Assembly (NCBI GenBank): GCA_022496205.1
Contig: WTXD01000094.1
Coordinates: forward strand, 1 to 64,000
Direction: 5' to 3'
Length of the DNA: 64,000 bases
Source: Gloeopeniophorella convolvens
Taxonomy: Eukaryota > Basidiomycota > Agaricomycetes > Russulales
Shown in pieces: positions 49,977-60,964 of this stretch. The notes under the pieces are model-generated. The model had not been told where the DNA came from, did not search any database, and saw only the letters and a list, made by a program, of their open reading frames with translations. The position numbers and the translations under genes were made by a program. The number at the start of each line of letters is the position of its first letter. The first letter of the stretch is position 1.

Positions 49977-50293
49977 ATGTCACGAACACTAGGGCTTCAA
50001 GGAGGTCGACTAGAGCGAACTCAGCCCTACTAGTAAACACCTTATGCGTTGCCCACAATGCGACCGTACCACTCACATTGCGACTACAAGTCGAAATGCA
50101 TCACATGACCCTTTACCCTCATTCCTTGCCCTACTCCCTAATGGCCAATTAACCCTAGAATACTCTCAAGATCCTGGACTAGGGATCTCTCAGAATGGCC
50201 ATATTACTCGTCCCAAAGTAACCAGAACCTTGATCAAGATGAAACACTTCATGCGTCCTCTTTGAGACTCTGATCATCAAGAACTCCATGGGC
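49977..50293 (+). repeat. Chromovirus 3' LTR, truncated
   Basis: Begins TGTCACGAACACTAGGGC like the 5' LTR, with a small deletion after AGGAGGTCGA, and stops at GAACTCCATGGGC; the remaining half of the LTR is absent. Confidence 0.8.
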
Positions 50294-51055
50294 ATGTAGG
50301 TCTGAAAGATTGCCACCAGTCAACAACAGTAGAGACAAAGGCTGGGCATGAACTTTTGCATGGTGATAGAAGAGCAGGGACCATCCCCTGGCACTCCTGA
50401 CAATGAACCTGGTGCTGCCATTACCCAGCCAAGTGACGGCGGTTCTGGGGCCGTAGATTGGGAAGTAAAACGTATAAACAGACTCCCCAGAGTCCAAGGA
50501 AGAGACAACGATGGTGGATAAATCGTCTGTAGGAAGCAGATTGATTGCAAATCATGTTGGGAGCGGACTATGAAGGGCCCTTGAGTCACAAAGACCAAGG
50601 GGACTGCAGAGGAGGGGAATGAGTCTGAGGCGAAATGCCCCCCTTTGCAGGTCTTATATACATCAGGGAAGTGCAGCGTCGCAGTATAAGCGAAGTACAA
50701 AGGGAGCAGAGTAAGCGAAGTACAAAGGGAATGGGACAAGCAAAGTACAAAGGGAATAGAACAAGCACAAGTCCAAAAGGAGTAGAACAAGCACAAGTCC
50801 AAAAGGGGTAGAACAAGCAAAGTACAAAGGGATGGAATAAGCAAAGACCCTGCAGGGTCATGGATGCAGGGCTGATGGAAAAGAAGCAAGGGTGAGTGTT
50901 CTGGAACGCTCCAGAGCTCCCTAGAGCACAGAACACTTCAGGGCCTTCCAGAGCGTGTTCCTGACACCCCTGGGAGCCTATCAGCGCCCCTAGCCCCAGC
51001 AACAGAAGCTGCTGAGATGCGCCAATACCAGGCCCCCTGAAAATATGGCTACTAG
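50294..51055. other. Unassigned repeat-like DNA
   Basis: No coding motif. It includes a short tandem array (next entry) and looks like a fragment of another element inserted at or replacing the LTR end. Confidence 0.4.
50685..50846. repeat. Tandem array, about 26-bp unit, six copies
   Basis: Unit close to AAGCAAAGTACAAAGGGAATAGAAC, with a variant AAGCACAAGTCCAAAAGGAGTAGAAC. Unit lengths vary from 24 to 27 bp. Confidence 0.75.
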
Positions 51056-51180
51056 GTCGGGTACAAATTTCCGGGTATTTTGGACCTCAACGGGTGGACC
51101 GACACACCCCGGAACAGGTGGACTTTGTACCCGAGATCCCGGGCGGTGTTCCGATGGGTGGACTTTGTACCCAACATCTG
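51056..51180. repeat. Inverted GGGTACAAA / TTTGTACCC motifs at a transposon edge
   Basis: GGGTACAAA near 51060 faces two copies of GGTGGACTTTGTACCC near 51117 and 51155. They lie just beyond the 3' end of the transposase gene and may be its terminal repeats; the other end is not in view. Confidence 0.4.
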
Positions 51181-54100
51181 AGGGCTGAGAGAAACTTAGC
51201 GGCGTGTTATTTCTTCACCGCGGCCTTCATTTTCCTATCATATCCATTTGTTTTAGGCTGGTGTGTCCGTATGTGAGCTTCTCAGTCCAAATGGGCAGGA
51301 TATTCCATAAAAATGATATTACAGTGACGGTTACAACAAGAATTACAATACATAGAAGCTATTGACTCACTGCTACTGCTCGTTGTCACCTTTCAAAGCC
51401 GTGGCACCACCAGCGGCACGGCGTCACTTTTCTTGCACGGCGTACTGGCTTCAAGAGTGTTGCGACGGCTGCGAGAACGGCATCTTTCTCAGAGAGCAGG
51501 CTCTGGAAGATATTGTTGAAGTTGCCCGCAACGATCTCCATGAGGTTTCCTTCCGCCAAGCGTTTCACTGCATTTTTTGGCACCGTGCAAATAAATCTAG
51601 GAGCTTGAATGTGTGAGTACCGGGTAGTGTGGGTTCGGGGCACTTCATCAAATGGAATTGTCAATTTCTCGCATGCTGGAAGCACCGAACTGCGAGAAAC
51701 GACAATGCCCCGATTGACGAGGTGTTTCCTGTCCAAGCATGAAAAGAGGCCTTGCCAGCGGTCCTCTCGTACAATGTAAGGACTGGTTTTGTTTCAAATT
51801 TAACCATAGTAGACCTCCAAACTTCGTAGACGACACGTACCTTCCACCAGTATCAGCTGTTCGTTGATAGCCACGAAGCCAAAAGCGCTGCTGGATAGAG
51901 CGTTAAAGGTTGTAATATGCACCCTGTGTAGAGGGAATTTGGAGCTTGTGAGCGAAGCAAGGGTATCGCGCCGTCGATTCATGACCTGTAGTTAAAGGAT
52001 CAAGCGGGCACACGGTCAGTAATTGATAGTATGAAAACAATCCAGAATTGAAGTACCTCCGATCGCGTGCCATTGTCCCGCTCTTTTATCCGCTGCAGGA
52101 ATGGTTGGAGTAAGGCTAGGGACAGCAGATATTCCTTGTTTGTCTGCTGCCTTAGAGGTTGAGCCTCCCTCGCCACCCAGTGGCACCCATCTCTTCGAGC
52201 GGTTCACTCCTGTGCTTGAACCCTTCGCAGAATATCTCTTCGCGATTGCATAGATCTTCTTTGCGAGCTGCTTGCGCTCTGAGTCCTGTTTCGGCGATGT
52301 GTCCGGAGTGCAATTCTGGGTCGAGTCTATGCCAACTCTGACAGACTCGGCTTCTTCCTTCGTCTGGTTCCTAATACGCACGGCGATGAGGTCTGACACA
52401 CTAGAGAACATCTCTAGCCCGCTGCGCATGCACACATTCAGGGTGCGTTGTTCACCTTCCGCCAGTCTGGGTTGAGAAGCCGCCGTCACATTGTTGGCGT
52501 CGAGTGGGTCAGCCTCCGACTTCTTAGTGCCGCGGATTGCTGCATCTAGTTCGTCTTTGTCGAAGTTAGCGTTGAGGGTGAGCTGCGTGCGGACTTCTGT
52601 GAGTTGGCTTTGCACTTTGACAGCCTCTTCTGGAGAGAGGTTTCCCATTGCGAGAAGTGCATGAAGCACGCGTGATACAAGAACCATCTGCGTCTGGGCG
52701 CCCTCATCAGGCAATTGTTCACTATCAAAGTGACTTAGATTACGACAGGAAACGCGAGTATTGCGACTCACATGTCAGATTGCTCTGTAACGTTTACGGA
52801 TGCCGTGGCATATGTGTACTCGTTGAAGCGTTCTCCGGTCTCCCTGTCCATGCTAGACTCAACATTTGTAGCCAAGGAAATCGAGTCTTGCAGCATCTGA
52901 TGGTCAGAGAGCTCACCTCCTGCATCATCGTCACTGTCGTCTGCGTCGGCGAGGTCAATGGGCGTTGAATCCCTCCAGAGAAGCGACTGAGGCACGGAAG
53001 TTCCAGTGTCCAAACGGTCCGAGTAATAGCCCAGAAAGTCCCATAGAGTGTTTGATTGAGCACAAGATATGGCAGAGATGCGAGCGATCTCTTCATCAGA
53101 CGGTATTTGGGCGAGCTCCTTGAGCGGGACATTGTCAGCATCAAAGTACGTGTGACAGTACCCAGATGCTGTGTGCTTGAAGTTGATCTTGTTCTTGGTG
53201 CGGCAAGCAACTTGTAGGCGTACGGTAATCTTAGGGACCATCTGCAGGACGTGCAGCATTGTGAAATCGGTGATGACAGATTGCATCATCCCAAAAACGT
53301 GCTCGTTTGATTCGCTTCCATAGAGCCATGGCAGGAGAGGGTATGGGCAATCCAGGTAGTCACAATAGATATAAAGTAAGGACATATAGCCATTGATCAT
53401 GATATCTATGATGTTGTCTGCTGTGGCAGAGATGAAATAACAGGCCTCAGGATAGCCTGACTCTTTGAGAAACTTCTTCCAGGTATCCTTGAAGAACTTT
53501 GCTCGGAGGACCATGTTGATGCACTCGGTGTGGCTGATGTGACGATTCTCGAAGGCGTCGACAAGGTCCCCTAGCACAAAAGCATAGATTGGGAGGGCAT
53601 GCTTCCCATCCCCTTTGTCAACAGACAGCTGCAGGAAAGACGCGGAGAACAGGCGTGCAGCTGCGCGATCGTCTTGCCTGTCTATTTTATGCACATCGCG
53701 CCAATACAGGGGTGACGCAGGATCCTCTGCCAACTTGCGGACGAGCTCGTAGAATGCCGTATCGTCGCCTAAGACCAATAGGCGCGCTCCAGAATACAGA
53801 TTATTCCGGGCGGTCTTGCGGTAATGCTTGGGGTCCTATATGATCGCGATGACGCATCCGTGAACCTTGATAAATGTGACCGTGACTGAATCTGAATCTG
53901 TCGATGATTCTTGGTTGCGGATTGCATGATTGACAGCCTCCATGTACCCACTCTGCACAAGCAAGCGTCGAGCCTGTCGTTTGATGACGCTGCCGTCAGA
54001 TCCAAGTGAAACAACACAAAGCTTCTTGTCTCCGGAAAGCAGGATGTCCAGGAGCTGCCGATCCATGGCCGCCATGTCTGCAGCAGAGGTGGTTGATACG

Positions 54101-54523
54101 ATGGGCATGACTGTGAGGATGAGGGGTGGAACGTGAGGTAGCAAGATCTGGAGAGTTCAGAGCCTGAGCTTTTCGGCCATGTGATTTCGAGCCTCAACAA
54201 GTTCTTCTTCGAGCATAGAGATGTCGGAAACTTCAAGAGGATCGCCTGTGCCGCCGACCATGAACCACTTCTGGCGCGAGCTGTCGTAGTACGGTTCAAT
54301 AGATTGCTCGAGCTTGGTATCATCTACACCAATTGCGACAGGTGCGTCCAGAGGGTACCCATAATCCTTGAGATACTTCAGTGCGCGCTCAAGGGCCTGA
54401 GGGGTGAGTCCCTGCTGAAATTAAGATGCAGCAGCTTGGATTTGCTGAATACTGCGCTCAGTGCGTGCTGGAAGCTCGAGTCGAAACGCGCGATGGGCAG
54501 ATGGCCGAGCCCTGGTGATTATC

Positions 54524-55310
54524 TTTGTAAAAACTACCCACTAATATCCACAATAGTGAAGTACTTTTTTGCACTAACAACCATAGCAGTAGTATCCATA
54601 GTAGTAACTACTATGCTTTGAAAGCATAGTATATACTACTACTGGTTGTTACTGTAGTACTATAGTGTATACTACACTGGTTATTACTGTGATACTATAG
54701 TATATACTACACTAATTGTTACTGTAGTATTGTAGTATATACTATACTAGTTACTACTGTGGTGATATAGTAAATACAATAGGTAGTAGTAAATACTATA
54801 GTGATTACTACTATAGCTATTATAGTAAATAAAAGATTAATCTAAAGGGTAGATAAGATATAGATAACTGATTAAGGCTGATAAGAAGATCTAGCCACTA
54901 GATAACTGCTGATAGTAAGATTCAAATGATAGATAAGGGTTGATAAGAAGATCAGATCTATAGATTAGCACTGATAAGAGATCTTAGTAGTAGATCAACA
55001 CTGATAAGATAATCTGGCTAATTGATTAAGATTGATAAAGAGATCTATTATCTAAATAAAGGATGATAAGGAGATTTAGATAGTAGATAAGGATTGATAA
55101 AATAGATCTAGATAATAGATAAGGATTGATAAGAAGATCTAGATAGGAGATAAGATATAAGAAAAAAACCTAGATAAAAGATCTTGATAGTAAATTTACA
55201 TTAATAAGAGAATATAAAGATTGTTTTGACTACTTAGATTAGATTAGATTAGATTAGATTAGAAGTGTTATAATTATATAGCCATAAAGGGTGTGAGCCA
55301 TAGTAGACCA
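54524..55310 (+). repeat. Foldback 1, left arm
   Basis: Contains a 35-bp tandem unit (CTGGTTGTTACTGTAGTACT...) near 54638-54780, a degenerate array of GATAAG-AGATCTAGAT units at about 54838-55160, and (AGATT)n near 55235-55262. Almost perfectly inverted in the right arm. Confidence 0.85.
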
Positions 55311-56200
55311 ATGTTATAATCTCTCATCTTTTTCTTTTCTTTCAATATACTTCAACTTTATAATAACTCACACCTATGTTCTACTACTTCTTATCTAACA
55401 TCACCTAGATTATTTTACAACTCAGATGCCCTATACACCAACTTCCAGTGCAATTTCAGAGCATACACTACTGAACTCTACCATTTTTTACTTAGTTTCT
55501 ACATCCACTTATCCTCTTAGACTATATAACTATATCTTACTAATACCTTTCTTTTCATTGGTTATTTCCTTCTTTATACACTCATTTACTTTATATTTTT
55601 TCATCTTAGAGTTCTATAGCTACCTAGGAATGGGCTCAGGATAACTTACTAATAGGTCTCTAGATAATAGAAACACTCAACAAGCATTCCTATAGGATGG
55701 GTAAAGTTATAGCTAATGTTTCTTGGAGTTACCTGATAGTTTTAGTTAGTTCCCTTAGACACTAAGACCCCTAAGGTGCAGTGTATATCTGAGGAAGAAG
55801 ATTAGGCTAGTAGGTTGTAAAAGTACATCACAACTTATGTTAAAGCAGTCTTAAGCTAACTCATGTAGGCTGAGGTTAAGTCTTAGAATACTATACTTAG
55901 AACTTAGTATATAAGCACCCTATAGTGTATGGGGAGCGCCTTAAGCCTATTCTCCTTATTACCTCTATTATCCTAGCTGAATTATATCTCCTTATATTAG
56001 AACAATAGTAGAATGTATGCTAAGACTATAGAATGCCTTAAACCTTTATAGTTATAAGCACTCTTAACTTTCAAATGCTTAAAAGGGTTGATTGCTCCTT
56101 ATAACTATAAATACAACCTTACAACTAGCTTTAGACACTGCTACAACATATTAGAACTAATATAGAACACACTACCTTTTTAAGACTGTAACCTAGTGCT

Positions 56201-56993
56201 TAGTCTACCATAGCTCACACCCTTTATGGCTATATAATTATAACACTTCTAATCTAATCTAATCTAATCTAATCTAATCTAAGTAGTCAAAACAATCTTT
56301 ATATTCTCTTATTAATGTAAATTTACTATCAAGATCTTTTATCTAGGTTTTTTTCTTATATCTTATCTCCTATCTAGATCTTCTTATCAATCCTTATCTA
56401 TTATCTAGATCTATTTTATCAATCCTTATCTACTATCTAAATCTCCTTATCATCCTTTATTTAGATAATAGATCTCTTTATCAATCTTAATCAATTAGCC
56501 AGATTATCTTATCAGTGTTGATCTACTACTAAGATCTCTTATCAGTGCTAATCTATAGATCTGATCTTCTTATCAACCCTTATCTATCATTTGAATCTTA
56601 CTATCAGCAGTTATCTAGTGGCTAGATCTTCTTATCAGCCTTAATCAGTTATCTATATCTTATCTACCCTTTAGATTAATCTTTTATTTACTATAATAGC
56701 TATAGTAGTAATCACTATAGTATTTACTACTACCTATTGTATTTACTATATCACCACAGTAGTAACTAGTATAGTATATACTACAATACTACAGTAACAA
56801 TTAGTGTAGTATATACTATAGTATCACAGTAATAACCAGTGTAGTATACACTATAGTACTATAGTAACAACCAGTAGTAGTATATACTATGCTTTCAAAG
56901 CATAGTAGTTACTACTATGGATACTACTGCTGTGGTTATTAGTGCAAAAAACTACTTCACTATTGTGGATATTAGTGAAGTAGTTTTTACAAA
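56201..56993 (-). repeat. Foldback 1, right arm
   Basis: Reverse complement of the left arm with few differences (for example CTACTTCACT against CTACCCACT near the tip). Ends GTAGTTTTTACAAAA. Confidence 0.85.
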
Positions 56994-57536
56994 ATTAACC
57001 ACCAGTATTGGATAGCCGTACAAAGAATAAATTTTGCATGAACTTGTCGTGTTCAGGCATGTACTTCATGTTCTGCAGCCCTTTCCCTCATTCTTGACGT
57101 TCAAAGGAATTTATGGCTGCTTGGATGAGCCCAATGAAGACTGGCTTGTCATCAAACTTCCCTGCTACAGCTTTCCGAGTGAAACACCGGAGCGTTTCAT
57201 GAAAGTCTGATGTCTGCGCGAAACATGATTAATCTTGGGTTGATCTTGAATTTTGAACCTGTATAGGTAGTACGTACCCCCTTAATAAGGTCACCATATC
57301 CCGCAGCGTACATCTTTCCTGTTGCAGCTGGCTGGAAGATATGAGGAGTAAATTTTCGATTCTCTTGTTCCTCTGGTTTGTCTTTGTCGATCGCTCGGGA
57401 AAATGCGGACGAACGCTTCACAATCAAACATTCAGCACAGGGCTTCATGACGCCGCCGAAGTAAACAATGCTTCCGCGGCATGGTCGGCTACCTATTGCG
57501 CAGCAAAGGATCTTTGCGTGCAATACTGGCAGCTAT

Positions 57537-58622
57537 CTTTGTAAAGTAAAACATGGTAATATTCATATTTTGGTCGTCATTTTCAGCATGAATTTTTGAT
57601 ACTATAGTAATGCTGATAATACAGCTATTATAGTAAAAACTTCTATAAAGTGCACACTACACTGCTAACATGATAGTGCCTACTATAAACACTATTATAA
57701 ATACAATAGTATACTATGTATTGTACTATCAGTACTAGTAAATACTATAGTATATATATAGTCTTACTTAGAGTACTATAGTAAATATTATAGTGTAGTA
57801 TATACAGTTCTACCAGCACTATAGTAATTACTATAGTATACTATACATGGGCATATCAGCCCTATAGTAAATACTATAGTATAATATATATGGTTTTACC
57901 AGCACTATAGTGAATACTATACTATACTATATATAGTATTCTTAGCCTTACAATGAATCTTACAGTATACTATATATAATTCTATCAGCCCTTTAGTGAA
58001 TACTATAGTATAATATACATGGTTTTGTCAGCCTTACAATAAATATTATAGTATACTATACATGGTTCTATCAGCCCTATAGTAAATACTATAGTATAAT
58101 ATACATGATTCTACCAGTACCATAGTAAATACTATACTATACTATACATAGTCCTACTAGTACTCTAGTAAATACTATACTATACTATATATAGTTCTAT
58201 CAGCCCTGTAGTAAATACTATAGTATAATATACATGATTCTACCAGCACTATAGTAAATACTATCCTATTCCAGACTCTTTCAGATTCTTCCAGGCTCTT
58301 CTATAGCCTACCTTGAGTTCTAGTATCCACCTTAGTTCCACTTTCATGTGGGTCACTAGTTATCACATGTTGCTGTGTTTATTACATGCAAACCACACTC
58401 TTTTTATATATATAAGGGATGCTGTTTTTGCCCTTGTTGCCTCAGTCTGTTAACTTTACTAACTGAGGCAAGTACTTTACTTCTGGTACTTCTAGACTTG
58501 CACTTACTTACTTACTTACTTTAGCTTTGCTCTTGCTTGCCTAGGTATTGCACCAATGATATAAAGTCTATTGACTTCACTGACTGAGCTTTACTCTTGC
58601 TTGCCTAATTGGCACCCTGTTT
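57537..58622 (+). repeat. Foldback 2, left arm
   Basis: The inner third (about 58265-58550) is a plus-oriented Copia LTR (TATATATATAAGGGATGCTG, GCCTCAGTCTGTTAAC); the middle is the 43-bp satellite; the outer part is unique. Confidence 0.88.
57805..58265 (+). repeat. 43-bp satellite, about 11 copies, in foldback 2 left arm
   Basis: Units start at CTACCAGCAC or CTATCAGCCC and contain TAGTAAATACTATAGTAT-type words, which are themselves palindromic. Spacing between unit starts is 42-44 bp. The array is mirrored in the right arm (about 59305-59765). Confidence 0.85.
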
Positions 58623-58948
58623 CTACTATGCTTCAACAATATAAATAGACTCTTATATATATAAAGATAGTGCTAAGACAAGTAGTCCTCAGACTATCCA
58701 CTTGTGATATTTCTAATCTACTCAACTCATCATTCTTAGTATTCTACTAGTTGCCTTTGCTCTGCTATCTTTATTGGTCTACACTAGCTAGTAGATTCAA
58801 GGTCAACACCTATAATATTAGTCCTTTACAAAGACTACTCTTTGTGCACCACCTCTGCTCCTCTATATACTAGTATTATAGAAGTAAGTTGTAACAAGAG
58901 GTAATCAGCCTCTAGTGCATTGATAGAGAGCTATGTTAAAGCACAGCA
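58623..58948. other. Loop of foldback 2 with LTR-like debris
   Basis: TCCTCAGACTATCCACTTGTGA resembles the chromovirus LTR block TCCTCAGACTGTCCATCTGTGA, and GAGGTAATCAGCCTCTAGTGCATTGA-like text recurs near 36483. The loop looks like a small collection of retroelement fragments. Confidence 0.5.
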
Positions 58949-60034
58949 AAATAGGGTGCCAACTAGGCAAGCAAGAGTAAAGCTCAGTCAGTGAAGTCAA
59001 TAGACTTTATATCATTGGTGCAATACCTAGGCAAGCAAGAGCAAAGCTAAAGTAAGTAAGTAAGTAAGTGCAAGTCTAGAAGTACCAGAAGTAAAGTACT
59101 TGCCTCAGTTAGTAAAGTTAACAGACTGAGGCAACAAGGGCAAAAACAGCATCCCTTATATATATAAAAAGAGTGTGGTTTGCATGTAATAAACACAGCA
59201 ACATGTGATAACTAGTGACCCACATGAAAGTGGAACTAAGGTGGATACTAGAACTCAAGGTAGGCTATAGAAGAGCCTGGAAGAATCTGGAAGAGTCTGG
59301 AATAGGATAGTATTTACTATAGTGCTAGTAGAATCATGTATATTATACTATAGTATTTACTACAGGGCTGATAGAACTATATATAGTATAGTATAGTATT
59401 TACTAGAGTACTAGTAGGACTATGTATAGTATAGTATAGTATTTACTATGGTACTGGTAGAATCATGTATATTATACTATAGTATTTACTATAGGGCTGA
59501 TAGAACCATGTATAGTATACTATAATATTTATTGTAAGGCTGACAAAACCATGTATATTATACTATAGTATTCACTAAAGGGCTGATAGAATTATATATA
59601 GTATACTGTAAGATTCATTGTAAGGCTAAGAATACTATATATAGTATAGTATAGTATTCACTATAGTGCTGGTAAAACCATATATATTATACTATAGTAT
59701 TTACTATAGGGCTGATATGCCCATGTATAGTATACTATAGTAATTACTATAGTGCTGGTAGAACTGTATATACTACACTATAATATTTACTATAGTACTC
59801 TAAGTAAGACTATATATATACTATAGTATTTACTAGTACTGATAGTACAATACATAGTATACTATTGTATTTATAATAGTGTTTATAGTAGGCACTATCA
59901 TGTTAGCAGTGTAGTGTGCACTTTATAGAAGTTTTTACTATAATAGCTGTATTATCAGCATTACTATAGTATCAAAAATTCATGCTGAAAATGACGACCC
60001 AAATATGAATATTACCATGTTTTACTTTACAAAG
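58949..60034 (-). repeat. Foldback 2, right arm
   Basis: Near-identical reverse complement of the left arm over more than 1 kb, including satellite and LTR parts. Confidence 0.88.
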
Positions 60035-60050
60035 AAGATCACCAGGGCTC

Positions 60051-60955
60051 CACGTGCGCAGACGATTATCGAATCCTTGTGGCATTGCATGACCTAAAGA
60101 GTCGCCCCAGCTGATTGTGCCGCTTCGAAAGTCAACCAGTAGACAGGCCCAGTGATCAGGGTAAGAGTACGCAACAGTTGCAACGCATACATTATCTGAA
60201 TGAGCAGACAGGAATTGTCCCAGTCGGATCACAGATACTGGCACACTAGATCAGTAGTCAGCAGCGACGCGTGACTTTGCGAGTGACGGATGATTGGCTA
60301 TGTGTGAGGCAAAGTCCATATCAGCGATGACTATATGGTTCTCGCTAAGTAGAGTATGACGCTTGCAATGGGAAATGTGAAGGATGGAGTCGATGTGCGT
60401 GCTCGATAGCCACGTGCGCGAGAATAATGAAGCCATGTCAGTAACAGAAAGCCCAGGACAACCTGGCATGTAACCATGCCACGGTGTGTTGTCAATGAAA
60501 GACATGACCCGTGTCTTGTATAACTCGAGAATGCCCTTCTGCTCTTGCATCCAGTCCAGGGCACACCTTCAAGCCTTCTGTGCATCGCATGTGTCCACAA
60601 GCAGAGCCCAAGTTCCGAGAGCATCGAATGGCAAGTAAACACCTTCACTCTCCCAGTAGTGAATTGACGTTTTACCGTTAAGCATAGCTTGGCCGGCGTC
60701 TGAACGGAGCTTCGCGATCAATTCTCGTGGAGGTATAGGCAGCTGCAGCAGAAGTGCCGATGGATGTGTGGGGATTGCATCTGAGAAACGTGCAGCCAAG
60801 GTGTTGACCGAAGGAGGGGATGTCGAGAGCAATGGCAGAGTGAATTTCGTGAGACCACGAATAGACAAGTTTTGTGGTGGAAGGTGTTGAAGCGCAGCAG
60901 AGGGTGGAGTGACAACTGAAGGACACAGAGTGACGCTACAAGGTAAGGTAAGCAT
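60051..60955 (-). pseudogene. Ulp1-like (C48) cysteine protease, truncated by foldback 2
   Basis: SUMO-protease-like gene of the kind carried by large fungal DNA transposons. One frame from about 60955: SALLLQLPIPPRELIAKL, KTSIHYWESEGVYLPFDALG, an in-frame TGA at 60569-60571, CALDWMQEQKGILELYKTRV, LSVTDMASLFSRTWLSSTHI, a second TGA at 60251-60253, VSVIRLGQFLSAHSDN, then DHWACLLVDFRSGTISWGDSLG with the catalytic His (HW) and Asp (VDF). After FDNRLRTW the palindrome begins, so the catalytic Cys part is cut off; a DSCQYC-like sequence lies beyond it near 57520. Same strand as the transposase, so probably part of one element. Confidence 0.72.
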
Positions 60956-60964
60956 AAGGTAGAA

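Larger units (their letters stand above)
40451..50293 (+). mobile_element. Ty3/Gypsy chromovirus, inactivated
   Basis: Runs from a 5' LTR (TGTCACGAAC at 40451) to a truncated 3' LTR. Internal order: an extra open frame, gag with a CCHC knuckle, protease, RT, RNase H, integrase and a chromodomain. Gag-pol order and the terminal chromodomain define a chromovirus. Many stops and frameshifts make it non-autonomous. The 3' LTR stops at about 50293 where unrelated DNA begins. Confidence 0.85.
54507..57010. mobile_element. Foldback element 1 (giant AT-rich palindrome)
   Basis: Inverted arms of about 790 bp enclose a loop of about 890 bp. Outer ends read GAGCCCTGGTGATTATCTTTG on the left and ACAAAATTAACCACCAGTATT on the right. 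It splits the transposase gene. No protein coding capacity of note; one 72-codon frame in the loop (55426-55644) is hydrophobic and low complexity. Structure fits a non-autonomous foldback/MITE-like transposon. Confidence 0.8.
51386..57523 (-). pseudogene. Large DNA-transposon transposase, interrupted
   Basis: Minus-strand gene read in pieces. Right of the palindrome: PCAECLIVKRSSAFSRAIDK, KMYAAGYGDLIKG, intron, TSDFHETLRCFTRKAVAGKF, an in-frame TGA, KGLQNMKYMPEHDKFMQNLF, FVRLS. Left of it: PSAHRAFRLELPARTERSIQ, an in-frame TAA near 54421, then DYGYPLDAPVAIGVDDTKLE, LGSDGSVIKRQARRLL, PKHYRKTARNNLYSGARL, DRQDDRAAARLFSA, GSESNEHVFGMMQSVITDFT and a long C-terminal part to 51386. Acidic residues in VDDTK, SDG and D-PKH resemble the catalytic pattern of P-element/THAP9-like enzymes; this family, common in Agaricomycetes, I cannot name with certainty. 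The palindrome sits exactly between FVRLS and PSAHRAF. Confidence 0.7.
57521..60050. mobile_element. Foldback element 2 (giant AT-rich palindrome)
   Basis: Arms of about 1.09 kb enclose a loop of about 325 bp. Tips read CTTTGTAAAGTAAAACATGG and its inverse. Read on the minus strand, the outer flanks are GAGCCCTGGTGATCTT and GATAGCTGCCAGTATTG, nearly the same as those of foldback 1. It interrupts a Ulp1-like gene after the residues FDNRLRTW. The arms include Copia-LTR sequence and a 43-bp satellite. Confidence 0.82.

Noticed and set aside
54440..54523. Plus-strand reading WPSPGDYLCK, similar to SPGDLLCK at the cut end of the Ulp1-like gene, hinting at a second Ulp1 copy
   Set aside because: The similarity is limited to the outer GAGCCCTGGTGAT..TTTGTAAA sequence of the foldback elements; the minus strand here codes the transposase segment SAHRAFRLELPARTERSIQ, which explains the DNA better.
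54838..55262. AGATT and GATAAG arrays as telomere repeats or a CRISPR array
   Set aside because: Units are degenerate, of uneven length, without spacers, mirrored in a palindrome and interstitial; neither interpretation fits a fungal chromosome.
57197..57544. Catalytic Cys part of the Ulp1-like gene (DSCQYC) beyond foldback 2
   Set aside because: Attractive, but the frame has stops within 15 codons and the same DNA codes the transposase N-terminal part in another frame; kept only as a remark.
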